DNA of 64,000 bases from Haematobia irritans (GCF_050003625.1 NC_134399.1:40130671-40194670); one strand, 5' to 3'; counted from the first letter of the stretch, positions 47,111 through 57,799 are shown. The notes: generated by a model from the sequence alone, not told the origin. A program made the numbers and translations.

Positions 47111-47279
47111 TCCTCTTTTCAACCTAACCATACCTAATCTAACGTTATCCCAATATGAGAAAATATCAAAATATTGTGTTGCATCAGTAAAAAAAAGTTT
47201 CCTAAAATTATTAAAATGGGGCCAATGAAACTATTGTGGGTACCAAGGGTCTACGTTTCCCGAGTGTCCAATGATTCGT

Positions 47280-47480
47280 AGGCCGTTAGGTATTTAATTG
47301 TAGACAATATTTTACTGTTTTTTTTTTTTTATAATCAGATTCGAGTGAATAAAATTACGACAATTAATTGACTAACAATATTTTCAATGTCTATCTGTTA
47401 CAAAATAAAAATATTTGAATTTAAATTCTAAATAAGAAAACAAAGTAACTACAATATTCCTCCTCCAGGAGAATTTATAT
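47280..47480 (-). other. possible Gypsy 3' LTR and polypurine tract
   Basis: Read on the minus strand, CTCCTGGAGGAGGAATAT lies just beyond the integrase remnant and could be a polypurine tract. The following TGTAGTTACTTTG could open an LTR that decays toward 47280. No second LTR lies in the window, so this is inference from position only. Confidence 0.35.
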
Positions 47481-47491
47481 CTAGTAAGTTA

Positions 47492-47842
47492 GGTTAGGTT
47501 AGGTTAGGATATGTGGCAGCCCGATGTATCAGGCTCACTTAGACTATTCAGTCCATTGTGATACCACAGTGGTGAACTTCTCTCTTATCACTGAGTGCTG
47601 CCCGATTCCATGTTAAGCTCAATGACAAGGGACCTCCTTTTTATAGCCGAGTCCGAACGGCGTTCCAAATTCCAGTGAAACCACTTAGAGAAGCTTTGAA
47701 ACCCTCAGAAATGTCACCAGCATTGCTGAGGTGGGATAATCCACCGCTGAAAAATTTCTTGGTGTTCGGTCGTAGCAGGAATCGAACCCACGACCTTGTG
47801 TATGCAAGGCGGGCATGCTAACCATTGCACCACGGTGGCTCC
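47492..47842 (-). mobile_element. full-length tRNA-derived SINE with 11-bp target duplication
   Basis: The minus-strand SINE has head GGAGCCACCGTGGTGCAATG, B box GGTCGTGGGTTCGATTCC, full body and tail of CCTAA units (TTAGGTTAGGTTAGG on the plus strand). The direct repeat CTAGTAAGTTA flanks it (47481-47491, 47843-47853). It has landed in the Gypsy remnant. The frame at 47685-47915 joins SINE to the Gypsy fragment and is not a gene. Confidence 0.95.
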
Positions 47843-47853
47843 CTAGTAAGTTA

Positions 47854-48170
47854 AATGTTACGCTTTTTTTCTTTTTGCCATTCCCTTCACACCTTCCTGA
47901 GTTAGGACTCCCCATAAATGCGGGCTTTGGTCTATCGATGGAAATGGTACGAACTGCGTCGTTAATGTCAATTTTAAAGTATTTTTCCCGTTTTTCTAAG
48001 ACTCGGTAAGGACCTTAGTATGGAAATTGTAATGATGTAGCCTCGCACGAACTTGGAACTATTATTTCCCCTGGCAGTCGTAATGTCTGTCCAATATCTT
48101 CTTTAACTACTGATCTTAATCCGAGCAATATCATTGGTACAATATTGTACCAATTATTCCTCTCTAGCTA
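47854..48170 (-). pseudogene. Ty3/Gypsy retrotransposon integrase C-terminal remnant
   Basis: The minus-strand translation reads in order MILLGLRSVVKEDIGQTLR, LPGEIIVP, GPYRVLEKREKYFKIDI and SIDRPKPAF. This corresponds to the end of the integrase core (LLG-R-KED), the LPGE segment, the GPY/F domain and the DRLKPA motif of fly Gypsy-type Pol. Between KEDIG and QTLRLPGE the usual stretch of about ten residues is missing, and one in-frame stop sits at 48015-48017 just before GPY. The reverse transcriptase and protease regions are absent. The SINE at 47492-47842 separates it from its 3' flank. Confidence 0.85.
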
Positions 48171-48171
48171 C

Positions 48172-48505
48172 ACTATTTTATTGATATAACGAAATTTTTC
48201 TTTAATGTAATGAATTTTCAATTTTATAATCAATGAACATAAAATCAATGAACATTTTCATTGTCTTTTTGTAATTTTATTATGTCAATGAAGTAGTTTG
48301 GCTTACTTTTAATGAATTTTTTTTACTGTCTATACAAACAAAAATTGAATGCAGATCTGAAAATATTTATTAATTTGCAGATTTATTAAAATGAAAAATT
48401 ACAAAAGAAAACGTATCGTAATTAAAGCTACAAACAAAGAAAAGTTCATTAAAATTTGGCCAACAAAAATGTTTCAATGCTATAACGAAGCAGTATCATA
48501 AAGAC
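48172..48505. mobile_element. MITE-K copy
   Basis: Repeats of AATGAACATTTTCATTG and AACGAAATTTTTC types match the MITE-K text at 37277-37800, and the remainder appears at 50105-50250 beyond the hAT insertion. The hAT therefore sits inside this element. Confidence 0.5.
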
Positions 48506-49084
48506 CAGGGATGGAAAATGCAGTACTAAAGTATTTTTTTTCCAATACTTTTTCGCCCTGGTCAGTACCGTAGTACCCCCGCGAATGCTTTAGTACCTTT
48601 TGTGTACACATTTTTGAAACGATATCAGATTTATGGCACAATAGTTTTGACAAAATATTTTAATATATTGAGAAAATTGGTAACAACCAAAAATTTGTCT
48701 GGGAAAGTAGACAAATTTTTAAATTTGTCTACTTTCCCAAATACAAAAGAAAACGTATCGAAATTAAAGCTACAAACAAAGAAAAGTTCATTAAAATTTG
48801 GCCAACAAAAATGTTTCAATGCTATAACGAAGCAGTATCATAAAGACCAGGGATGGAAAATGCAGTACTAAAGTATTTTTTTTCCAATACTTTTTCGCCC
48901 TGGTCAGTACCGTAGTACCCCCGCGAATGCTTTAGTACCTTTTGTGTACACATTTTTGAAACGATATCAGATTTATGGCACAATAGTTTTGACAAAATAT
49001 TTTAATATATTGAGAAAATTGGTAACAACCAAAAATTTGTCTGGGAAAGTAGACAAATTTTTAAATTTGTCTGCTTTCCCAAAT
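48401..49084. repeat. 342-bp tandem duplication across a hAT left junction
   Basis: Unit 1 (48401-48742) and unit 2 (48743-49084) are almost identical, with only two or three substitutions seen. Each contains about 105 bp of MITE-K flank, the 8-bp target site ATAAAGAC and the first 237 bp of the hAT element. Duplicate frames at 48602-48871 and 48944-49216 follow from it. Confidence 0.95.
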
Positions 49085-50096
49085 TTTATAAATTTCAAGT
49101 TCATGCGGGAAGAAAATCTCGATTTTGACAAAAACACGATTTTATTGAATTTCAAGAATGTTTTAGTCGAGCAAGTGTTTCTATATAATGCTTCCACACG
49201 AACATTTTCTAGATAAGAAGCGTACTAAACTAATGCGAACTATTACAGTCACGGTCAAAACTTGAGACAAAAATAATCTACCAAAATTTGCAGAAAATCT
49301 TACCAAAAACTTAGAAAGTTTTGTCAAAATTTTATTTCTATAGAAAATTTTGTCAAAAAGTTTTCTTTTGGAAAATTTTGCCAAATTTTTCTTCTATAGA
49401 AAATTTTCTATCAAATATTTTATTTCTATAGAAAATTTTGTCAAAATTTTATTTCTATAGAAAATTTTGTCAAAATTTTATATCTATGGAAATTTTTTTC
49501 AAAATTGTATATCTATAGAAAATTTTGTCAAAATTTTATATCTATAGATTTTTTTTTTGTCAACATTTTATTTCGGTAGAAAATTTTGTCAAAATTTTAT
49601 TTGTATAGAATATTTGGTCAAAATTTTATTTCTATTGAAAATTTTGTCAAAATTTTATTTCTATAGAAAATTTTTGCAAAATTTTACTTCTATAGAAAAT
49701 TTTTGCAAAACTGTATTTCAATCAAATTTGTTGTTTTGATCTCAGCTTAAAAACCATTGCGTTGACTAAACTACAAGAGTAGCTTAACCAACGGAGGAAA
49801 AGAATATTTATCAAATTAATTTGGGCAAAGCCCTATAGACTGTAAGATGGTTGGATGGACGCACGTTTCGTAATTACCACATTCCTCATCAGCATCCTCT
49901 ACTTTTTTATTTCTATAGAAAATTTTGTTTCTTCAGAAAATTTTATCAAAATTTTATTTTCTTTAAAATTCAGTCTAAAGGTGCTCTTGGCAATAATCTT
50001 CCAATGGAATTTTTGTTGAAATTTAGTGAAAAGTACTTTTTCGCTCAAAAAAATACCTTTTTGGTACTTTCTTAAAAATTGTGTTTTCCATCCCTG
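48848..50096. mobile_element. non-autonomous hAT element carrying satellite
   Basis: The ends CAGGGATGGAAAA are inverted, with target duplication ATAAAGAC at 48840-48847 (also at 48498-48505 by tandem duplication) and 50097-50104. Inside are a perfect hairpin (AAATTTGTCT-type arms near 49043-49076), about 14 units of the 29-bp satellite (49310-49740), the satellite linker in inverse and the GATGGACGCACG block. No transposase frame is present. A fragment of the same family lies at 61929-62080. Confidence 0.88.
49310..49740 (+). repeat. 29-bp satellite inside hAT
   Basis: The units have the same TTTCTATAGAAA core as the free arrays and share the TATATCTATGG variant with 44556-45205. They are followed by the satellite linker in inverse (GATCTCAGCTTAAAAACCAT). 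Confidence 0.9.
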
Positions 50097-50250
50097 ATAA
50101 AGACTATCCAAATATGTATTAATAATACGAAACTTTTCGTTGATTTGTGGAAATTTCCTTATAATAACGAAAATTTTCGTTATATCAACAACTTTATTTC
50201 ATTGTCCCAATATTAATGACATATTTCCTTAATATAACGAAGTTTTTGCT

Positions 50251-51289
50251 ATCAGTGTACCCACTAAAAACAGCAAACATTTTCTTTATGAATGCGGAAG
50301 TTGTGCAAAATCGGCTCCGAAGCAATCAATTTTACATAAGTTTTCCATAGGGCAAAAATCGTTTTTTAAGTCTCCACTGCATTGATTTCGAATTAGTTCT
50401 TCAGATGCGATGCCATTCCAGTATTTCGCAATATATACTTCCAAATATAAATAATTCCATGGTATCAGGTAGTCATTAGCACCCGAAATTATTAACTCTT
50501 TCTCAAGTTAAGATTGAAAACTCATCTCATCTCATGGATTGAATATCTTCGAACTTCTTTTCCAGTAAAAAGGAAAAGTACTGAGTCACATTTTTTTCCG
50601 AGATTATGAAGAAAAGTAAAAACTTTTCCTCCTATATTTTTCATTTGTCTTTCCCAGCTTAAGCATTCTCAACTATGTAACATGAAACTAAGGTATAGGT
50701 GGGATGGAAGGGGCAGCAATAAATGTTGGTTTGTTTGTTTGTTTATGTTAACTTTCAATTTCCAACGACAAAGACTCCATAAAAATTTCCAGCAGTCTTA
50801 TTCAGAGTAGTCGACCAGAAAACAAAAAATATAATTCCAGTCTCTTTTTTTTTTTTGGTTCACATTCCAACAAACCCAGCCACCCACTCATCATCTATCC
50901 ATTCCTTTACAGAATAAAGGTACTTCGTATATGCTCTTCTATATAGGATTGTGGTGAAGAGCTAGGGTAAGAAATGGGTTTTCATTTAGGAAAGTGTGCA
51001 GTACTTGAGAATTGAAATGAAATGTTTACAACCTAAATTTTCCACAGCAGAATGCTGCTTAAATTTTAAGATGCCATTGCTTTGTGTGTTGAATGCACTT
51101 AAAGATTTCGAATGAGATGCAAAGTAACAAACTGCATATGGAGTGTGATGTGGCAGGAAGCACATGGCCCATTATTTGAATACAACCTAAGTGGAAGGTA
51201 CTTTTTCATTGCCGTAAAAAGTCAACATTGAAATAAAAGCATAACTTAAGTTTTTTACATAAGCAAATCACAAAATAAGAGCAAAATGT
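50251..51289. other. unique stretch, nothing recognised
   Basis: No repeat family or coding domain was identified. TTTGTTTGTTTGTTTATG at about 50728 and a T run near 50848 are low-complexity. Confidence 0.5.
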
Positions 51290-51291
51290 AC

Positions 51292-51786
51292 ACGCAAAAA
51301 AATAATTCTTTCCTCCCAAACGAAATTTTAGACAAACAAAGTTCGTTTCTCATTTGCTTTTCGCTGTAAGGAAGTGTATTTGAAGAAAAGTATATACTTT
51401 TTGTGATAAACGTTTATTCTTTTCCAGGATGTAAAAACAATTTCATAAAGACAAACTCAAAAAAAAAAACGTTGTTTTCTTGCTAATTAATTGCATTTTC
51501 CCTCACATCTTTCTCACATCCACGAGGTTTTTTAGTTCTTAACACCTTTTCCTGTAATACCAACAATGCCGAAGAAATTATACGATTTTATAAATCTTTA
51601 AATTTTTTTTACCTTTCGCCTGGACGGAGAATCGAACCGCGGACCATGCACTTTGTAAGCCAACACACTAACCACTGAGCTATGTACCTGTTATGGTCAT
51701 CAATAGAGAAATATCCATATAAGTTATATTTATACAGCATAGCTTGCGGCGCCCACGAAACGAATAAACAAAAATTTCCATATTTT
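51292..51786 (+). mobile_element. MITE-H2, truncated by Helentron-like A3
   Basis: The left end TACACGCAAAAAAATAATTC and the next 300 bp match MITE-H1. The copy retains the tRNA-like module at 51617-51686 that is largely lost from H1. It is cut at 51786 where family A begins. Confidence 0.8.
51617..51686 (-). repeat. tRNA-like module inside MITE-H2
   Basis: On the minus strand TAGCTCAGTGGTTAGTGTG fits an A box and GGTTCGATTCTC a B box, with about 40 bases between, as in tRNA genes. The acceptor arms do not pair convincingly and the module lies inside a repeat, so I read it as a SINE-like or tRNA-pseudogene module rather than a tRNA gene. Confidence 0.65.
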
Positions 51787-53542
51787 TATACCCTCCATCA
51801 TAGGATGGGGGTATATTAACTTTGTCATTCCGTTTGTAACACATCGAAATATTGCTCTAAGACCCCATAAATTATATATATTCTGGGTCGTGGTGAAATT
51901 CTGAGTCGATCTAAGCATGTCCGTCCGTCCGTCCGTCCGTCTGTTGAAATCACGCTAACTTCCGAACGAAACAAGCTATCGAATTGAAACTTGGCACAAG
52001 TAGTTGTTATCGATGTAGGTCAGATGGTATTGAAAATGGGCCATATCGGTCCACTTTTACGTATAGCCCCCATATAAAGGGACCCTCAGATTTGGCTTGT
52101 GGAGCCTCTAACAGAAGCATATTTCATCCGATCCGACTGAAATTTGGTATATGGTGTTGGTATATGGTCTCTAACAACCATGCAAAAATTGGTCCACATC
52201 GGTCCATAATTATATATAGCCCCCATATAAACCGATCCCCAGATTTGGCTTGTGGAGCCTCTAAGAGAAGCATATTTCATCCGATCCGGCTGAAATTTGG
52301 TACATGGTGTTGGTAGATGGTCTCTAACAATCATGCAAAAATTGGTGCACATCGGTTCATAATTATATATAGCCCCCATATAAACCGATCCCCAGATTTG
52401 GCTTTCGGAGCCTCAAAGAGAAGCAAATTTCATCCGATCCGGCTGAAATTTGGTACATGATGTTGGTATATGGTCTCTAATAACCATGCAAAAATTGGTC
52501 CACATCGGTCCATAATTATATATGGACCCCATATAAACCGATCTCCAGATTTGGCTTGCGAAGCCCCAAAGAGAAGCAAATTTCACCCAATCCGGTTGTA
52601 ATTTTGAACATGGTGTTAGTATATGATCTTTAACAACCATGCCAGAATTGGTCCATATCGGTCCATAATTATATATAGCCCCCATATAAAACGTTCTCCA
52701 GATTTGACCTCCGGAGCCTCTTGGAGGAGCAAAATTCATCCGATCCGGTTCAAATTAGGAACGTGGTGTTAGTATATGGTCGCTAACAACCATACAACAA
52801 TTGGTCCAATCACTCAAAAATTGGTCCATATCGGTTCATAACCATGGTTGCCACTAGAGCCAAAATTAATCTACCAAAATTTTATTTCTATAGAAAATTT
52901 TGTCATAATTTTATTTCTATAGAAAATTTTGTCAAAATTTTATTTCTAGAGAAAATTTTGTTAAAATTTTATTCGGTTCACAATAAAATTTTCATCATTG
53001 TCAAAATTTTATTTCTATAGAAAATTTTGTTCAAATTTTATTCGGTTCATAATCATGGTTGCTACTCGAGCCAAAAATAATCTACCAAGATTTTATTTCT
53101 ATAGAATATTTTGTCAAAAGTCTATTTCTATAGAAAATTTTGTTACAATTTTATTTCTGTAGAAATTTTTATCAAAATTTTCTTTCTATAGAAAATTTTG
53201 TCAAAATTTTTATTTCTATAGAAAATTTTATTTCTATAGAAAATTTTGTTAAAATTTTATTTCTGTAGAAAATTTTGTCAAAATTTTATGTCTACTTTGT
53301 CAAACTGAATTATATACGTATTGGATCGATCTTTTTTGATTTAATATATACCACGTATGGACTTACATACAATTTAGAAGATGGTGTTAGGAGGTTTTAA
53401 GATACCTTGCCATCGGCAAGCGTTACCGCAACTTAAGTAATTCGATTGTGGATGGCAGTGTTTAGAAAAAGTTTCTACGCAATCCATGATGGAGGGTACA
53501 TAAGCTTCGGCCTGGCCGAACTTACGGCCGTATATACTTGTT
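51787..53542 (+). mobile_element. Helentron-like element, family A, complete copy
   Basis: The 5' hairpin is TATACCCTCCATCATAGG with ATGGGGGTATATTAA. It is followed by GTAACACATCGAAATATTGC, TATATATTC, the core GTGGTGAAATTCTGAGTCGA, GTCCGTCCGTCCGTCCGTCT and GAAATCACGCTAACTTCCG. About five units of roughly 150 bp follow, then the border AACCATGGTTGCCACTAGAG. Two satellite stretches come next (52870-53035, 53090-53290). The 3' end is GGCAAGCGTTACCGC, ATGATGGAGGGTACAT, the hairpin TTCGGCCTGGCCGAA and CCGTATATACTTGTTT. The order matches A2. The length is about 1.76 kb. Confidence 0.88.
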
Positions 53543-53696
53543 TAATTTATTTCTTAAATTTAAATTTGTTAAATTAAATTTAAACTTTATTTATTTTATT
53601 TAATTTTATTTTATTTTATCTTCGTTCGATAGTGATTTTATATATATTTCCATATTTTACTTTAATTCAAATTAAATATTTTTAATTAAATAATTT

Positions 53697-54470
53697 AATT
53701 ATACCGTGCCCCACACTGTGGAACAGGGTATTATAAGTTAGTGCATATGTTTGCAACACCCAGAAGGGGACGAGATAGACACATGGTGTCTTTGGCAAAA
53801 ATGCTCAGGGTGGGCTCCTGAGTCGATATAGCCATGTCCGTCTGTGCGTGAGCACAGTTTTGTAATCAAAGTCTAGGTCGCAGTTTTAGTCCAATCGACT
53901 TCAAATTTGGCACAAGTATGTGTTTTGGCTCAAAATAGAACCCTAATGATTTTAGAAGAAATCGGTTCAGATTTAAATATAGCTCCCATATATATATTTC
54001 GCCCGATATGGACTTATATGGCCCCAGAAGCCAGAGTTTTATCCTAATTTGCTTAAAATTTTGCACAAGAAGAACAATTAGTACTATAGTCAAGTGTGCC
54101 AAATTTTATTGAAATCGGTTCAGATTTAGATATAGCTCCCATATATAGCTTTCGCCCGATTTACACTCATATGACAACAGTGGCCAATATTTTACTCCGA
54201 TTTAATTGAAATTTTGCACAGCGAGCAGAATTAGCATTGAAGCTATGCGTGCCAAATTTGGTTGAAATCGGTTCAGATTTACATATAGCTCCCATTTATA
54301 TGTTTTTCTGATTTAGATATAGCTTCTTGTAAAATCGCCACTACTTAGTCGAAAAGTTGTAAAAATGACTCCAATTTTCCTAAACTTCTGATACATATAT
54401 ATCGAGCCATAAATCATAAATAAACTTTTGCGAAGTTTCCTTAAAATTGTTTCAGATTTAAGACTTAATT
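53697..54470 (+). mobile_element. Helentron-like family D, 3'-truncated copy
   Basis: The 5' hairpin TATACCGTGCCCCACACTG with GTGGAACAGGGTATTA is followed by GACGAGATAGACACATGGTG, a short GTCCGTCTGTG block and four or five D units. A block (AAAATCGCCACTACTTAGTC to CGAAGTTTCC) matches 32963-33180 in inverse. The 3' hairpin end is missing. Confidence 0.8.
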
Positions 54471-56300
54471 TTACTAATTAATCAGATCCTAACCGAAGTT
54501 GAGTTCATTTAATATAAACAAATAGTAATACCACATAATATTTGCTATGAAAAAATCGCTTAAAGACTTTTTCAATAGAATAGTTGGACTTGCAGGCAAC
54601 TGACTGGCTGATTCTTACAGTGATAATATTAAACTTAATAATTCTCATGAATATTTTACCAACGAAGCAATTTCATAAATACAATTTCGTTATGATTTTT
54701 CTATTAAATAACGAAACGTTTCATGCTGTCAAAACTGTCATTGATTCAATTTTAATGACAGTTTCTTTCGGAGTAGTTGCCTAAAAATACATAAATAACA
54801 TCAAATGAAGTATAGAGTAATATTTAACAAAACTTGAACCAAGATCTATAGATATGACTTTAGCTTCCTCCTATGCTCCCTTTGTAATGGTTAAAATTCC
54901 CCCGTATCTCAATCTCAATTTATACTGAGTAAGATTTCTTCAGTTTCTGTTTTTAATGAGTATGAGAGTTACAGTATTGACAAATATAGGCAAGCTATAT
55001 AAAAGAGAGAAATTATTTTATATTTATTAATAAAAAAATTACAAAATACTTGGGAAATATTGATAAGTTTCACTTCAAAATTACCATTGTGGGTAATAAT
55101 GTTCATGTTTTTGTCGAAATTCATGGTCAAAAACTTATTACCCAATAAATCTCTCCAAAGTATCTCTCACTCTCCATCTCTCTCTCTCTCTCTCTCTGTT
55201 TGAGGGGTGGTGCCAACTGTCAACTGTTTTCGGTTAACTTTAGTAGAATATGATAGATCAAAAACTAAAGAAACAGAACAGTAATTGATAGCAATTAATT
55301 AAATTTAATTATTCTTGAAAGGAATACTTTTTTTGTGTGGGTAATGTCTTCTAAGTGAATAGCCATGGTCATTGCAACTTTTCTCTTTTGCCGTTATTTT
55401 TAATAAATAAGAAATTAAAAAGTGGAAAAAATACTCATTACTTACATTCAATTAAACACATTATTTGCTTCTAAAACAAAAAGGAAAACGGCAAAAGTGC
55501 AACGGAACAAATGCTCTCTGCTCCGCTGACATACGGGGGAAATGCCAAAACGTTTCATGAACTCAATGTAGTTTCTTCAAACCCCTTCAAATGTTTGGAT
55601 ATCTGCAAAGGAAAAGAGAGCGACAAAAAAGAATGCAATTAGTACACATTTTACTTTTACTAGCTCTGCAAAAATGAAGAGAAATAAAGAAAAAGTGCCA
55701 TACTCCAGTAAAGCACGAACTGATGCACAAAACACCAATACCAAGGCATCGCATATAAAGATGAGGATCTTAAGTGAAGGACGTAATTGCAAAAAAAAAA
55801 AAAAAAACATGAAATTTATGCGAATCGATACAAGGCAAAATGAATTGCTTTTCATTTGAAAGTTTAATGAGAAAACCGGAGCATATTGAACTGTGTTATT
55901 ATTCATCGATACGATTATTAATCGATATTTGAAACAGATACTTTCGGGAAGGATATTGGTTTTATTAAATCATCCGTTAATTAATTTATCGCCAATAAAC
56001 GGAGAATATTGAAACTATAAAGTCAATGTTAAGCATTAGCAACAAATAAACTGTGCAAGGTTATATTAAGCATTTGTTGAACCGAATGAAAAGAACGAGT
56101 AAAAGTTAGCGAATTACCACACATACAAATGTGTTGCAAGTAAAAGAAGGGATGTAGCCAATTGGCGCCTAAAAAATATATATACACAAAGAAAACTTCG
56201 TTGAATTTTTTTTCCACCTGTGTATGCCTAAGATGAAACATAATATGTTTGAACAATACAAACTATATTTTATTTGGACCAATCCTGAAAATATATATGC
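54471..56300. other. mostly unique stretch with (CT)n tract
   Basis: A CTCTCTCTCTCTCTCTCTCT tract lies at about 55163-55198. Opposing frames at 55577-55906 (minus, 109 codons) and 55674-55859 (plus) straddle an A run at 55791-55807, whose complement encodes the poly-Phe seen on the minus strand. No gene is supported. Confidence 0.5.
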
Positions 56301-56560
56301 TTGAAGCAAAATGTATTTGGGGCATATGTTACAGAAGCGATTTTTTTGAGGGTGTATCTAACGATGTCCGTTCATCTGTTGAAATCACGCTAACTTCCGA
56401 AGGACTCAAGCTATCCACTTGAAACTTGGTACATGCACTTATTGTAGAAACCGACCCCCAAAAATTGACTTCTGTAGCCTCATGGAGGAACACATTTCAT
56501 CTGATCCGTTTGAAATTTACGTCTTTACTTACGGCCTTATTTACAGGATTTATATTATAT
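56301..56560 (+). mobile_element. Helentron-like family A fragment, degraded
   Basis: TAACGATGTCCGTTCATCTG, GAAATCACGCTAACTTCCGA and TATCCACTTGAAACTTGGTA match the family A module after its (GTCY)n block. CATTTCATCTGATCCG matches the tandem unit. Both element ends are missing. Confidence 0.7.
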
Positions 56561-56773
56561 TAATAATTGCAGAAATATTTTTTGCATGGATGAAAGTGTC
56601 AAAACACGAATCATTCACAACTTTTGAATGAACTCCACATAGTAGTGGTGGCACAGTTAATTGAATTCACAAGTCTGTGTGGTAAATGCACAAATCATGC
56701 GTCACCGCATCAGTAGATGAACAACTGCATTATGACGAAACTGTAGCAGTGCTAAACTGGCAAATAACTGTAT

Positions 56774-57633
56774 TTGAAAACGAGAAAAACATTATACAAT
56801 GTAGAGCTAAACTCGGTTGGAGCCGAGTATATGGTACCCTACACCAAAAGAACTAAATTAGCATTTTTCAAAAATATACTTAGAAGAAAATTTCAAAAAG
56901 ATTCGTTCTACAATAGACAGCATGTATATTTGCCAAAGTCGTTTGATAAATTTGTATGGGGTTACATCGAAATTAGAACTGGCAGCCTCTTCAAGCTCAC
57001 TTGGACATTGGCAAGTGGCAAACTACATTGGTTGGCTAATATCTCGCTCACAACCAGAAGAACTTTCCTCATTGGACAGGCCTTGCGAAAGTAAGCTAGA
57101 CTTCTCTTTAAAAGTAATTGCTCCCCAATTTCGAACAAAGTTACCTCAAAGATTACTTGGCATGGGAGATTTCCTGTGTACTTCATTCTTTTTCATCACT
57201 AACGCGGGGAGCCACCCTGGTGCAATGGTTAGCATGCCCGCCTTGCATACACAAGGTCGTGGGTTCAATTCCTGCTTCGACCAAACACCAAAAAGTTTTT
57301 CAGTAATGCTGGTGACATTTCTGAGGGTTTCAAAGCTTCTCTAAGTGGTTTCACTGCAATGTGGAACGCCGTTCGGACTCGGCTATAAAAAGGAGGTCCC
57401 TTGTCATTGAGCTTAACATCGAATCGGGCAGCACTCAGTGATAAGAGAGAAGTTCACCAATGTGGTATCACAATGGACTGAATAGTCTAAGTGAGCCTGA
57501 TACTTCGGGCTGCCACCTAACCTAACCTAACCATCACTAACGCGATGTCTTGTGTAGAAGTAATTGCAAATTCCGTTATCGGGCAACGACCACAATTGTC
57601 ACTAGTGTCAAAAAATAATCTATCAAACGTTGA
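56774..57633 (+). pseudogene. unassigned open reading frames interrupted by a SINE
   Basis: Two overlapping plus-strand frames start here (56774-57094 and 56922 onward). The second encodes GVTSKLELAASSSSLGHWQ, YIGWLISRSQPEELSSL and runs in frame to the SINE junction at 57206. Skipping the SINE and one target duplication copy continues the same frame at 57545 for about 27 more codons to a stop near 57633. I recognise no family. Complexity is higher than in the repeats. It may be a fragment of a gene or of a mobile element coding region, or a chance frame. Confidence 0.35.
57207..57531 (+). mobile_element. full-length tRNA-derived SINE with 13-bp target duplication (reference copy)
   Basis: The direct repeat CATCACTAACGCG (57194-57206, 57532-57544) flanks a 325-bp element. 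The head is GGGGAGCCACCCTGGTGCAA, with A box TGGTGCAATGGTTAGCATG and B box GGTCGTGGGTTCAATTCC at normal tRNA spacing. The body carries GGCTATAAAAAGGAGG and GAATCGGGCAGCACTCAG, and the 3' end is GGGCTGCCACCTAACCTAAC. It ends in pentamer-like CCTAA repeats rather than poly-A. Long duplications and internal polymerase III boxes are the SINE hallmarks. Confidence 0.97.
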
Positions 57634-57799
57634 ATAATATTTTACCACAAGTCTACCAAATTAAAATAAATAAAATTTGAAGTGTTTGACCAAATTTTTG
57701 TGATTTGTATAAAAAGAAAAATGTTTTTTCTTCAAATAAATGAATAAGAACTCCTATAAGGGAGAATTTTTTGGATATGAAAATTCAAAATTTTAAACA

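Noticed and set aside
47490..47510. Interstitial telomere (TTAGG)n
   Set aside because: The repeats are three or four units at a fixed place, the 3' end of each SINE copy, so they are a SINE tail.
47685..47915. 76-codon minus-strand frame as a single gene
   Set aside because: It is a chance fusion of the Gypsy remnant with the SINE body across the 11-bp duplication.
55577..55906. 109-codon minus-strand membrane protein
   Set aside because: The hydrophobic look comes from a poly-T run coding poly-Phe. An opposing frame exists, and no family is recognised.
57207..57531. A functional tRNA gene at the SINE head
   Set aside because: A and B boxes are present, but the acceptor stem does not close and the head is followed in all copies by the same non-tRNA body.
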